Origin: Campylobacterales bacterium
GTDB taxonomy: Bacteria; Campylobacterota; Campylobacteria; Campylobacterales; Sulfurimonadaceae
Length of the DNA: 64,000 bases
Reading direction: 5' to 3'
NCBI GenBank assembly: GCA_026390165.1
Contig: JAPLGM010000029.1
Coordinates: forward strand, 1-64,000
The notes beneath the pieces are model-generated. The model was given only the letters and a program-made list of their open reading frames with translations. It was not told where the DNA came from and made no database searches. A program made the translations under genes and the position numbers. Shown here one piece after another: positions 9,197 to 17,848 of this stretch. Numbering within the stretch: position 1 is the first letter of the stretch; each line of letters opens with the position of its first letter.

Positions 9197-10291
9197 TTAT
9201 ACTAAAGGTTCTATAAGGGTAAAGAATCGATCATTTTGCGCCGATGTCCCAATAGTGACACGAATAGCGTTCAATCCATAGCTGCTTAAATCTCGTATAA
9301 TCATACCCTTTTTTAAGAGTTCTTGGGCTATTTGTGATGAATTTTTTGTTTCAGGAAGGGATAATGTAATAAAGTTGGTGTAACTTTCAATACAATCAAT
9401 CCCTTTACTCTTTGCAAAGGTTTCATATCGTTTCATCTCATTAAAATTATCGGCAATACACCCCTGTACAAAGAGCTCATCCTCAAGTGCAACAGATGCC
9501 GCTTCGAGAGAGAGGGTCGTAATGTTAAAGGGGGGGCGCACCTTGTAAAGGGTTTTGATAATAGGCTCTTGAGCAATCCCATATCCAACACGCATCCCCC
9601 CTAACCCATACGCTTTTGAAAAAGTTCCCAGGAAGAGGACATTTTCAAATCTCTCAATCAGGTCACGCGGTTCCACCGCATACGCAGGATCTTTAAAACG
9701 GGCATACTCCATATAGGCACCATCAACAATGACGAGGGTCTCGTTATCGATTTTTTCGATAAAGGAAATCATCTCTTCGGCGTAAATCGCATCTCCCGTA
9801 GGATTGTTCGGGGTACACAAGAAAATAATAGCAGGGTTATGCTCCACATAGAGGGTGTAAAACTCTTCCATATTATGTTCACGTGACGTGGTACGAATGA
9901 TATTCGCCCCCACTTGTTTGGCATAAATTTCATACATGGCAAAGGTGACACTGTTCATTAAGATAGTGGAACCCGTATGCGCTTTGGCATGAATAGCAAA
10001 CTCGATCACTTGATCGCTTCCTGCACCAATAATCAACTCATTCGTGTTAACATCATATTTTTTCGATAAAGCGTTTTTAAGCTTCACCATCGAATCATCA
10101 GGATACAACGCCATGTTATCAATAATGGCACGCACGGCATCTTTGACCTTCGGTGAGCATCCAAACGGATTTTCATTGCTTGCCAACTTGACAATATCCT
10201 CTTTATTGATCCCATATTCACGGACAACGAGTTCAATAGGCTTGCCCGCTTCGTACGTTGTGATACTCTCTAATGCTTTGTTAAATGTCAT
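9197..10291 (-). CDS. hisC: Histidinol-phosphate aminotransferase
   Basis: HisC is the PLP enzyme that transaminates imidazole-acetol phosphate to histidinol phosphate in histidine synthesis; family members can also serve aromatic amino acids. I place the start at the ATG at 10291 ([10 protein letters not shown]), because it is preceded by a GGGGAA Shine-Dalgarno site and overlaps the pheA stop as ATGA. The longer open frame only adds residues encoded inside pheA. This gives 364 residues, normal for the family. Visible are [10 protein letters not shown], the PLP-contacting [30 protein letters not shown] and the Schiff-base Lys in [18 protein letters not shown]. Its place between pheA and fliF matches C. 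jejuni. Confidence 0.95.
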   Translation of the reverse strand: MTFNKALESITTYEAGKPIELVVREYGINKEDIVKLASNENPFGCSPKVKDAVRAIIDNMALYPDDSMVKLKNALSKKYDVNTNELIIGAGSDQVIEFAIHAKAHTGSTILMNSVTFAMYEIYAKQVGANIIRTTSREHNMEEFYTLYVEHNPAIIFLCTPNNPTGDAIYAEEMISFIEKIDNETLVIVDGAYMEYARFKDPAYAVEPRDLIERFENVLFLGTFSKAYGLGGMRVGYGIAQEPIIKTLYKVRPPFNITTLSLEAASVALEDELFVQGCIADNFNEMKRYETFAKSKGIDCIESYTNFITLSLPETKNSSQIAQELLKKGMIIRDLSSYGLNAIRVTIGTSAQNDRFFTLIEPLV

Positions 10292-11370
10292 AATTCCCCC
10301 TTTACATAGCTTCCCAACCACGTCACTTCATCGCTGTGTTTGGCGATAATCTCCTGAACGTGCACCTCATCAATATGACCAAAAAAGTCAATAAAAAACC
10401 AATACCCAAAACCACCCTCATCACGAGAAGGACGACTTTCGATTTTACTTAAATTAATATCTGCTTGATTAAAATCCTCCAAAAAGTGGAATAGTACTCC
10501 CGCTTTTTGGGTATCTTTTAACCGAACCAAAATGGATGTTTTATCTTCTCCACTGGGGGAATTCTTAAAATCACTGAGGATAAAAAAGCGGGTAGCATTA
10601 TTATGGGTATCTTCGATGTTTTCAAACAGCGTTGGTAACCCGTAAAGCTTTGCTGCAATATGGCTACAAATCGCAGCCGCCGTACGATCTTTGGACGCTA
10701 ATACCGCTGCCTTCGCCGTAGACTCTACGGGAATATGCTCGACACGATCAAGGCCATGCTCCAATAAAAACTCTCGACACTGACCAAACCCTTTATCTTT
10801 AGAATAAATTTTGGTAATGTTATGTAATTTTTCTGATTTTGTCGCAAATGCCATGTGAATAGGCATATAAAGCTCTGCGACGATTTTAACACTGCTTTTT
10901 CCCAATAAATCAAGGGTTTCACCCACCACCCCATCGCGACTGTTTTCAATGGGGACAACGCCAAATTTTGCACGACCTGCTTCGAGTGTTTTAAATACCG
11001 CTTCGATAGAGCCCAACGAGAGATAATCACTCATTGCCCCAAAACGGGACTCCGCCGCTTGGTGGGTAAAGCTCCCCTCGGGTCCTAAATAGGCAATTTT
11101 CTCCGGTAATTCAAGATTTCGGGCAACCGCAAAAATTTCCAAAAAAACCGCTTCAATCGCATTACGATTGAGCAATCCTCCCGATGTTTCACTCAAGTGG
11201 CTTAAACGATCAAGTATCGCTTTTTCCCGCTCAGGACGATAAACGGCCCCTTTCGTTGCATGCTTGATCTCCCCTACGCGCTGTACTACTTCCATTCGAC
11301 GATTGAGAAGTGCTAAGACTTTATTATCCAACGCATCGATCGCGTCTCTGCACTCTTCTAATGTTTCCAT
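10288..11370 (-). CDS. pheA: Bifunctional chorismate mutase/prephenate dehydratase (P-protein)
   Basis: This enzyme turns chorismate into prephenate and then phenylpyruvate for phenylalanine synthesis. Of 360 residues, 1-85 form an AroQ-type chorismate mutase ([26 protein letters not shown]). Residues ~92-270 are the prephenate dehydratase domain ([35 protein letters not shown], and [10 protein letters not shown] with the catalytic Thr-Arg). About 275-355 form an ACT domain with the ESRPSR motif, which binds phenylalanine for feedback control in known homologues. It overlaps the HAD gene before it by 13 bp and hisC after it by 4 bp, so translation is probably coupled. Confidence 0.96.
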   Translation of the reverse strand: METLEECRDAIDALDNKVLALLNRRMEVVQRVGEIKHATKGAVYRPEREKAILDRLSHLSETSGGLLNRNAIEAVFLEIFAVARNLELPEKIAYLGPEGSFTHQAAESRFGAMSDYLSLGSIEAVFKTLEAGRAKFGVVPIENSRDGVVGETLDLLGKSSVKIVAELYMPIHMAFATKSEKLHNITKIYSKDKGFGQCREFLLEHGLDRVEHIPVESTAKAAVLASKDRTAAAICSHIAAKLYGLPTLFENIEDTHNNATRFFILSDFKNSPSGEDKTSILVRLKDTQKAGVLFHFLEDFNQADINLSKIESRPSRDEGGFGYWFFIDFFGHIDEVHVQEIIAKHSDEVTWLGSYVKGEL

Positions 11371-12140
11371 AACCCCTCCAATACTGCTTTCATATTTGGA
11401 TAAATGGCATCGGGCTTCACACGTAACTGTGGTACGATCTCCTCTGCCGTACGATATTTCCCACTTAGGACAAATACCCCTCGCATCCCCAGCTCTTGTG
11501 CGGGTAGAAGATCTCCCGTAACATCATCGCTAATAATCGTTACATCACTAAACCCGATCCCTGCTTTTTGCTTCGAAAGCAATCCCAATGCCGTCTCAAA
11601 AAAAGGGGTACTTGGTTTTCCAACAATAGAATAAGAACATGCCGTTGCAAACTCCAGCATCTTCATAATTGCCCCCACACCCGGATAGCGTTTAGCGTTT
11701 TTAACATACAAAGAGGTTTCGTGCATTCCGATAAGTTCCGCCCCACCGAGGAGAAATTCGATCATCTGCGCATATTCATCGGCACTAAAATCCTCTTTTA
11801 TGGCAACAAGAACAACATCAGGATTCGTAAAATCAAGGCTATACCCCATTGATTTCAGAACATTCAAAAACTCTTCTGAGCCATACGCCGCTATTTTCTT
11901 ATCGTGAGATATATGATCCTCTAAAACCATCAACGGATCCAAATAATGACTGGCAGGAATGTTCAATCCAATTCCATTCAAATATCCTAGAAATTCTTCA
12001 CTGCGATATTTGGTGCTGTTCGTAATGACCATATAAGGGATAGGTACGCTATTTAGATGATTAATAAATTCAACCGCTCCAGACAAGGGGAGTTTCGTTG
12101 CATCATCGATCAATGTCCCCTGCACATCAATAAAAAACAT
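11358..12140 (-). CDS. HAD-superfamily (subfamily IIA, NagD-like) hydrolase
   Basis: This 260-residue cytoplasmic phosphatase-type protein has the HAD motifs, with changes. Motif I reads FIDVQGTLIDD, where DxQGT replaces the usual DxDGT. Motif II is MVITNSTKYRSEE with the Thr/Ser-Asn pattern. The Lys of motif III is in SIVGKPSTPFFETAL. Motif IV lies in VTIISDDVTGDLLPAQELGMRGVFV. The large C2 cap between motifs II and III is the NagD/PGP type. Replacement of the second Asp by Gln in motif I could reduce phosphatase activity. It shares one base with lysA and 13 bp with pheA; a gene of this family sits in the same place in C. jejuni. The substrate is unknown. Confidence 0.85.
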   Translation of the reverse strand: MFFIDVQGTLIDDATKLPLSGAVEFINHLNSVPIPYMVITNSTKYRSEEFLGYLNGIGLNIPASHYLDPLMVLEDHISHDKKIAAYGSEEFLNVLKSMGYSLDFTNPDVVLVAIKEDFSADEYAQMIEFLLGGAELIGMHETSLYVKNAKRYPGVGAIMKMLEFATACSYSIVGKPSTPFFETALGLLSKQKAGIGFSDVTIISDDVTGDLLPAQELGMRGVFVLSGKYRTAEEIVPQLRVKPDAIYPNMKAVLEGLWKH

Positions 12141-13342
12141 TACAGATACTCACGCTCTAATGCAATAACATCCTCAAATGTTTCACGCGCACGAATCAGA
12201 CGTGCTGCACCGTTTTCAAACGCAACCTCAGCGGAACGGCCACGTGTCTTGTAGTTGCTTCCCATCCCGAATCCATACGCCCCTGCACTGTGGACAATGA
12301 GCAAATCATTATGCTCCATCATCGGCAATGGATACTCTTTTGCCAAAAAATCACCGCTTTCACATACAGGGCCTACAATATCAGCAAGAGTGCACTCACC
12401 CTCATTTTTCAACGCTTCAACACGGTGGTACGCTTTATAAAGACTTGGGCGTAGCAGATCGTTCATTGCCCCATCGACAACAACAAATCGTTTGGAACCA
12501 TTCTTTTTCTCATACAATACTTTAGTCAAAAAGTACCCTGCATTCGCCGTCAGAAAACGCCCCGGTTCGCAAATGATCGTCACATCCAATCCCTTAAGGG
12601 CACCCAAAATTGCTTGGGAATAGTCGTACGGGGTAATCGTTGTCTCATCATCATACCGAACCCCTAAACCTCCCCCAACATCAAAGAACTTAAGGTTAAT
12701 ATCAATAGCTGAAAGGGAGCGCATCAAATCTGCCACAATGACCGCCGCTTCATAAATCGGTTCCAATGCCGTAAGCTGTGAGCCAATATGGAAATGAATT
12801 CCTACAGGATCCAAATGGGGTGAATTCTTCGCACGGATATACATCCGCTTCGCCGCATCAATCTCTACCCCGAATTTATTGTCGTGCAACCCCGTAGAAA
12901 TATAGGGATGGGTTTGTGGATCAATATTCGGATTAACACGAATACTGATACGAGCAGCTTTTTCAAGCTCTTGCGCAATCATCTCAACACGCCCCAGCTC
13001 TGCTTCACTCTCGACATTAATATAAAGAATATCGCTGATTAACGCTTCGCGTATCTCATCATCTCGCTTGCCCACACCGCTAAAAATAACTTTGTAAGAG
13101 GGGACTCCCGCCATCAATGCCCGTCGCACTTCACCAATAGAGACACAATCCGCCCCAGAGCCTAACGATGCAAAATGTTTAATCACACTAAGATTCGAAT
13201 TCGCTTTGACCGCATACGCGAGGATCGATTTTCGTCCACGAAATGCTTCTTTTAACGTATCAAATTGTTCTTTCATCGCATCAAAATCATAAAGATACAA
13301 AGGGGTTGAGTAGGTGTCTGCCAAAGATTGAAAAGGGATCAC
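12140..13342 (-). CDS. lysA: Diaminopimelate decarboxylase
   Basis: LysA decarboxylates meso-diaminopimelate to L-lysine, the last step of lysine synthesis. The 400-residue protein is a fold-type III PLP enzyme. The PLP Lys46 is in LAYAVKANSN at the start of the TIM barrel. HIGSQLTALEP and the glycine loop VGGGLGVRY bind cofactor and substrate. CEPGRFLTANAG contacts the phosphate. The C-terminal barrel carries VGPVCESGDFLAKE with the catalytic Cys, and the AGAYGFGMGSNYKTRGRSAEV segment. The start overlaps the stop of the upstream permease gene by 4 bp (13339-13342). Confidence 0.97.
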   Translation of the reverse strand: MIPFQSLADTYSTPLYLYDFDAMKEQFDTLKEAFRGRKSILAYAVKANSNLSVIKHFASLGSGADCVSIGEVRRALMAGVPSYKVIFSGVGKRDDEIREALISDILYINVESEAELGRVEMIAQELEKAARISIRVNPNIDPQTHPYISTGLHDNKFGVEIDAAKRMYIRAKNSPHLDPVGIHFHIGSQLTALEPIYEAAVIVADLMRSLSAIDINLKFFDVGGGLGVRYDDETTITPYDYSQAILGALKGLDVTIICEPGRFLTANAGYFLTKVLYEKKNGSKRFVVVDGAMNDLLRPSLYKAYHRVEALKNEGECTLADIVGPVCESGDFLAKEYPLPMMEHNDLLIVHSAGAYGFGMGSNYKTRGRSAEVAFENGAARLIRARETFEDVIALEREYL

Positions 13343-14439
13343 ACATTAGCCTTTTTTTGGGATAAATTTAAAAAAGATTTTATCTTAAATCTGCTTAGAT
13401 TCAAGGCGGTAAAAATTGCCAATAACGCGATAGGAATAACAATCCCCACTTCGGGAATAAGCGTTTTATTATTGGAGAGTTCTCCGCTCATAAACAACAG
13501 ACCCCATACCAATAGTGTCACTAATATGGCACCAAAACTGTAGAGCGAAAGATTTGCAAAACGCGATCCAATAGGAACACGCCCATAAATAAGGATAATC
13601 AGTATTAGGGCAAACCACGGCGTGATCAACGTACGGTAGAGTGAACTTTTTATTTTTGAGAGATCAATATTTTGTGCATTTAACAATCTCATCGCATCCA
13701 CTGCATCAAAAATCGTATAATTGACTTTTCCCTCATAAATTTGATCGAGTATTTTAGGTCTGAAATTATGAAGAACCCGTATTTCATTAACATCTTCGGT
13801 TTCAATCCCCTTTCCCCGTAAATTTAATACGTCAGGAGGTCGTATTAAATGAGCCTTTTGTATCACCCAATAGTGATCTTTATAATAGGCTTCGTCGGCA
13901 CTCAAAGCCTCATGAAGTTTCCCTTTTTCAAAGGTGAAAATACGTATTGTTTGCGCGGTTTGAGTGATTGGGTTAAGGGTTCCAAAGAAAATATAATTCC
14001 CCTCATGGGTAAAAAAGAGATTGTTCGTTGGAATTAATAACTGTGACGATTCACGTAGATTATCAGAATACTCATTGGCACGGGCAAAAGAAGTTGAATG
14101 GGCTCCTATATAGACCATTAATACAATTACCGTTGTTACGAGAAAGGGAGCTAATACTTTTAACCTCGAATACCCAAGTGCATAATACGCTGTTAAGGCA
14201 TTAGAGCGCACGAGCTCCACCATCGTGATAATAAAAGCAAAGACAGTCGAAATGGGGAGCATCATATCCAGTGCATACAACCATCGATAACTAACGTATA
14301 ATAATGCTAAATTAGCAGACTTTGGGAGCTTGGCGAGACTGTCCATTAGATCAAATCCCAGCATAAACCCCGTCAGTGCAATCAAAATAATAATACAATA
14401 ACGAAGATAAAGAAAAGAGATTGTTTTAAAAAAAAGCAT
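13339..14439 (-). CDS. LptF/LptG (YjgP/YjgQ) family permease
   Basis: This 366-residue inner-membrane protein is of the family that, with LptB and LptC, pulls lipopolysaccharide from the inner membrane towards the LptA bridge. There are three membrane segments in the N-terminal half (about 8-30, 50-75 and 95-120), a soluble periplasmic jellyroll region (about 130-255, with FARANEYSDN and NYIFFGTLNP), and three more membrane segments towards the C-terminus. The layout is typical. LptF and LptG cannot be told apart from this single copy. The same position next to lysA and pth holds a homologue in C. jejuni. It is relevant to the LPS-type locus at the other end of the window but is not linked to it. 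Confidence 0.85.
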   Translation of the reverse strand: MLFFKTISFLYLRYCIIILIALTGFMLGFDLMDSLAKLPKSANLALLYVSYRWLYALDMMLPISTVFAFIITMVELVRSNALTAYYALGYSRLKVLAPFLVTTVIVLMVYIGAHSTSFARANEYSDNLRESSQLLIPTNNLFFTHEGNYIFFGTLNPITQTAQTIRIFTFEKGKLHEALSADEAYYKDHYWVIQKAHLIRPPDVLNLRGKGIETEDVNEIRVLHNFRPKILDQIYEGKVNYTIFDAVDAMRLLNAQNIDLSKIKSSLYRTLITPWFALILIILIYGRVPIGSRFANLSLYSFGAILVTLLVWGLLFMSGELSNNKTLIPEVGIVIPIALLAIFTALNLSRFKIKSFLNLSQKKANV

Positions 14440-14464
14440 AATTACCTACTCAATACAAAGGTTT

Positions 14465-15022
14465 TTACTGTAGCGCCAACCCCTTAAGCGAACACTTAGA
14501 AGAGACCTCACTGCAAGGTGATGTAAACAACATCTCCACCGCATCCGCACCTTTGCTAATCCACTCTTCTAAATGCGATTGTTCTTCAGGAGAAAAAGGG
14601 TGAAGGACATAATCGGCAACTTGGGATTTGTGCTCAGGCTTTCCGATTCCCATCCGTACGCGAATATACGCTGAACTAATAGCTGCATCAGCCGATTTTA
14701 GTCCATTGTGACCGCCATGTCCGCCCCCCTTTTTGAAGCGCAAAGCACCAAAGGGGAGATCAAGATCATCATGGATAACAATAACCTCATCAATTTTATA
14801 GAAGTTTTTAACGGCTAAAATCGATTTGCCCGAAAGATTCATAAAAGTAAGCGGCTTGAGACAAAAATGTGTCCCCATTTTAAACAACTCCCCATCAAAG
14901 GAGCTCTTTGAAACATTGACACCACTGCGACGACGCGTCAGCTCATCGATCACCATAAATCCAATATTATGACGTGTTGCTGCGTATGCCGGGCCGGGGT
15001 TGCCCAGTCCGACGATTAGCAT
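14465..15022 (-). CDS. pth: Peptidyl-tRNA hydrolase
   Basis: Pth frees tRNA from peptidyl-tRNAs that drop off the ribosome. The 185 residues match the family length. Seen are LIVGLGNPGPAYAATRHNIGFMV with the catalytic His, LKPLTFMNLSGKS, IVIHDDLDLPFG with the catalytic Asp, and KKGGGHGGHNGLKS followed by RVRMGIGKP. It starts 2 bp after rplY ends, a pairing conserved across Campylobacterota. The C-terminus is slightly unusual, with two Cys in TSPCSEVSSKCS. Confidence 0.97.
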   Translation of the reverse strand: MLIVGLGNPGPAYAATRHNIGFMVIDELTRRRSGVNVSKSSFDGELFKMGTHFCLKPLTFMNLSGKSILAVKNFYKIDEVIVIHDDLDLPFGALRFKKGGGHGGHNGLKSADAAISSAYIRVRMGIGKPEHKSQVADYVLHPFSPEEQSHLEEWISKGADAVEMLFTSPCSEVSSKCSLKGLALQ

Positions 15023-15024
15023 AA

Positions 15025-15561
15025 TTATTTCGCTTTGATGATACTCAAAACAGATACGCGATCCGCATCGGTAAAAGTAACATTATCAATACGTGCTACA
15101 TCACGAAGCAATACAGAATCACCCAAATCAAGTGGAGCCACATTGATTTCAATGAAATTAGGGAGATTTTCGATAGCTGCTTTAACACGAAGACGTTTTT
15201 TAGCAATAAACAACATCCCTTTGTTTTTCAACCCGATTGGGGTTCCAACAGGCTTAACAGGAACATGATAATGCGCTACAAGACCCGCTTGTGCAATCAT
15301 CAAATCAACGTGCAACAAATTACCAGAAACAGGATGAGACTCATACCCTTGAACAACAACATTCAATTCTTGACCTGCTACACTTACAGGAAATGCTACT
15401 GTTTCTTTATTGCGCACCGTACGGATAAAATCGTTCATTTTGAACGCAGCGTGAATATTTTCAAGCCCTTTTCCGTAGATGTTGGCAATAAGATAACCAT
15501 CACGGCGAAACGCTTTTGTTATCGGTTTGCCAATACTCTCTCTTACAATGCCTTCTAACAT
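15025..15561 (-). CDS. rplY: 50S ribosomal protein L25/CTC
   Basis: This 178-residue protein has the two-domain CTC form. The N-terminal L25 domain (residues ~1-92, with IANIYGKGLENIHAAF and the HPVSGNLLHVDLM segment) binds 5S rRNA. The C-terminal TL5/CTC domain (~95-178) begins HYHVPVKPVGTPIGLKNKG. It is led by an AAGGAC Shine-Dalgarno site and a TATAAT -10 box at 15591-15596. It is probably the first gene of the run that continues through pth and the permease towards lysA. Confidence 0.95.
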   Translation of the reverse strand: MLEGIVRESIGKPITKAFRRDGYLIANIYGKGLENIHAAFKMNDFIRTVRNKETVAFPVSVAGQELNVVVQGYESHPVSGNLLHVDLMIAQAGLVAHYHVPVKPVGTPIGLKNKGMLFIAKKRLRVKAAIENLPNFIEINVAPLDLGDSVLLRDVARIDNVTFTDADRVSVLSIIKAK

Positions 15562-15590
15562 ATTAATGTCCTTAAAATAAAATGAGGCGA

Positions 15591-15596
15591 ATTATA
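15591..15596 (-). promoter_or_regulatory. -10 promoter element for rplY
   Basis: Read on the minus strand this is a perfect TATAAT, 30 bp before the rplY ATG and preceded by T-rich DNA. No good -35 box is present at 17 bp, which is normal for sigma-70 promoters of Campylobacterota. Confidence 0.6.
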
Positions 15597-15619
15597 CTTA
15601 AAATAGCCTAAAAACAGCC

Positions 15620-16816
15620 TTACCCTTTTAAGCCGATAATCTCATCTTCGTGAAATTCCCGTTGCACTTCTTCTTTTCCAAACTGACTTTTATCGATTGT
15701 TCCCGCCATCCCAGCCATTTTAAGTTTTAAATCTGACGGTGAGGTCGCATATCCAAGGGCATCGTCTCGGCTAATACGCCCAGCAAGATACAAATCCAAA
15801 ATTCCCTGATCGAATGTCTGTGACCCATAAAGCTCTTTCCCATCGGCAATCGTATCGGGAATCTCAACATCGCGGTTTTCAGCAATCAGCTGTTCAATAC
15901 GTGCCGTACGAACCAGTACCTCCAACGCCGCTGTCCGCTTTCCATCTAGCGTTGGGATAAGGCGTTGAGAAACAACCCCTTTTAACACCGATGCTACTGT
16001 CATACGGACGCGGTTTTGCTCCACTGAGGGAAAGACCGATACGATACGATTTACCGTCTCTTTGGCATCCAATGTATGCAGCGTCGAGAAAACTAAATGC
16101 CCCGTATCGGCTGCGTGTAAAGCAATTTCGATCGTCTCCATATCCCGCATCTCCCCAACAAGGATAATATCAGGATCTTCACGCAATGCAGCACGAAGGG
16201 CATTTCCAAAACTCTTGGTATCCTGCCCGACACTGCGCTGATTGATGATACATTTACGATCTTTATGGACAAACTCAATCGGATCTTCAATCGTAATAAT
16301 ATGTTTACGTTTAGTCAGATTAATCTCATGCATAATCGCCGCAAGGGTGGTTGATTTACCACTCCCTGTTACCCCCGTCACTAATACCAATCCCCGCTCC
16401 ATTTGGGCAAAGGTATGGACAATTTGGGGAAGATTAAGCTCATCAATGGTCAAGATTTTAACAGGGATGAGACGAAATACCGCTGATATCCCCTCCATTT
16501 GAAAAAAGATATTGATCCGAAACCGGGTAGCGTCATCGAAAGGATAGACTAAATCAAGCTCTTTTTTCTCGACTAGCTCATGGAAACGACCGCGTAACAG
16601 CTCTTTAGCAAAAACAAGGGCATCACCTTTGGAGAGAATTTCACCAGAGAGCGGGACGACTTCCCCATTAATGCGAGCTCGAACAACGGAATTAGCCTTA
16701 ACATGCAAATCACTCGCACCAGCATCAATCATACGGCGTAAATACCCCCGTATTTTTTTTAACATCTCAAAATTTAACCCTTCAAGATTATAGCTATGAT
16801 CCTCTTCTTCTGCCAT
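15620..16816 (-). CDS. pilT: PilT-like type IV pilus retraction ATPase
   Basis: This 398-residue cytoplasmic hexameric ATPase is of the PilT family, which powers pilus retraction and twitching. An N-terminal PAS-like region begins at about 20 (MIDAGASDLHVKANS). The ATPase core has Walker A in GVTGSGKSTTLA near residue 150, the Asp box EDPIEFVH, Walker B in DPDIILVGEMRDMETI (ending in the family GEMRD motif), and the His box HTGHLVFSTLHTLDA-like segment. The C-terminal tail is longer than in typical PilT (~345 residues) and acidic, a feature also seen in PilU. No other pilus gene is nearby. It sits between tal and rplY, which are adjacent in H. pylori. It starts 4 bp after tal ends, so it probably shares the tal promoter. 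Confidence 0.88.
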   Translation of the reverse strand: MAEEEDHSYNLEGLNFEMLKKIRGYLRRMIDAGASDLHVKANSVVRARINGEVVPLSGEILSKGDALVFAKELLRGRFHELVEKKELDLVYPFDDATRFRINIFFQMEGISAVFRLIPVKILTIDELNLPQIVHTFAQMERGLVLVTGVTGSGKSTTLAAIMHEINLTKRKHIITIEDPIEFVHKDRKCIINQRSVGQDTKSFGNALRAALREDPDIILVGEMRDMETIEIALHAADTGHLVFSTLHTLDAKETVNRIVSVFPSVEQNRVRMTVASVLKGVVSQRLIPTLDGKRTAALEVLVRTARIEQLIAENRDVEIPDTIADGKELYGSQTFDQGILDLYLAGRISRDDALGYATSPSDLKLKMAGMAGTIDKSQFGKEEVQREFHEDEIIGLKG

Positions 16817-16819
16817 TTT

Positions 16820-17800
16820 TTACTCCAATGCCGTTAAAATTTCACTAAAAGCACTTTTAAATGCCTCTAATCCTTCATGTATTTGCCCTTCAATCACACG
16901 CTCCATCTCCACACCTGCATCTTTGACTTTTTGCTTATGAATTTCAATCTTTTCACCAAAGAGGGGGAGTTTTATCGTTTTATCCCCACGCGCAACATAC
17001 GCATTAATGGTGGCAATTGGTGCCGTATTGACGCTGTTGCTAGCTAGCAATTCATCAATATAATAGGATGCTCTAAAATCGTCTCCCTTAACCCCAGTAC
17101 TTGCAAAAAGGACGCGACACTTCGGTACACTCAACGCTTCTACTTGGGTATAAATCTCCGCTGCATTCATAATCCCCATCAACCCTGATTCAACACCCGA
17201 CGATTGCAATTGTGCATCAATTTCACGATCGATACGACTGACGAAAATGCTAATCACTGTATCGACGGGTTCACTATTTTTGGAAGCATTAGTAAAAGCA
17301 TTCGCACACTGTAGTGCTTGCTCACTTGAAAAAATGAGGGTCGCATTTACGGGAATACCGCGAGAAGCCAACGCCTCCATTGCACCGTATCCCGCTGGCG
17401 TTGCAGGAACTTTAATCATCACATTCGGGCGATTAATCGTTTCAAACAAACGTATCCCCTCCTGCGTCGTTGCCTGTGTATCATCACATAAAAATGGATC
17501 AACTTCAATACTCACATATCCATCATCCCCGACATTGTACAAAGGACGCAAAATATCAGCCGCTTTTTGAATATCGAAGATCGCAACGGCTTCATACTTC
17601 TCTTTGGGGGAGAGATGGGAAAGGGTAGAGAGTTGCTCTGTATAGGCACTGGAGGTGAGAATCGCATTTTTAAAAATAGCAGGATTGGAGGTGGCACCAG
17701 TAATAATCCCCTGCGCTACGAGTTCTTTAAACCCCTCATCCAAAAAAGTACGTTCAATAAAATCAGCCCATAAAGAGAAGCGAGCGGTAGGAATATACAT
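16820..17800 (-). CDS. tal: Transaldolase
   Basis: Transaldolase moves a dihydroxyacetone unit between sugar phosphates in the non-oxidative pentose phosphate pathway. The 326-residue protein is an epsilonproteobacterial form. Visible are SLWADFIERTFLDEG, the GATSNPAIF segment near residue 37, VSIEVDPFLCDD, the Schiff-base Lys in NVMIKVPATPAGYGAM near residue 132, NATLIFS, and the SIFVSRIDREID segment. A -10 element lies at 17832-17837. The order tal-(pilT)-rplY-pth resembles H. pylori apart from the inserted pilT. Confidence 0.93.
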   Translation of the reverse strand: MYIPTARFSLWADFIERTFLDEGFKELVAQGIITGATSNPAIFKNAILTSSAYTEQLSTLSHLSPKEKYEAVAIFDIQKAADILRPLYNVGDDGYVSIEVDPFLCDDTQATTQEGIRLFETINRPNVMIKVPATPAGYGAMEALASRGIPVNATLIFSSEQALQCANAFTNASKNSEPVDTVISIFVSRIDREIDAQLQSSGVESGLMGIMNAAEIYTQVEALSVPKCRVLFASTGVKGDDFRASYYIDELLASNSVNTAPIATINAYVARGDKTIKLPLFGEKIEIHKQKVKDAGVEMERVIEGQIHEGLEAFKSAFSEILTALE

Positions 17801-17831
17801 AGTTTTAACTCCAAAGCATTAAAGTGCAGTG

Positions 17832-17837
17832 ATTATG
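17832..17837 (-). promoter_or_regulatory. -10 promoter element for tal-pilT
   Basis: On the minus strand this reads CATAAT within TTTTTTTGGCATAATC, an extended -10 with a T-tract just upstream. It lies 32 bp before the tal ATG and just after the stop of the Lnb-like gene. T-rich tracts upstream of the -10 are typical of Campylobacterota promoters. Confidence 0.5.
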
Positions 17838-17848
17838 CCAAAAAAAGT

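Noticed and set aside
10292-10321. Longer N-terminus for hisC
   Set aside because: The extra ten residues lie inside pheA. The ATG at 10291 has a Shine-Dalgarno site and the ATGA junction.
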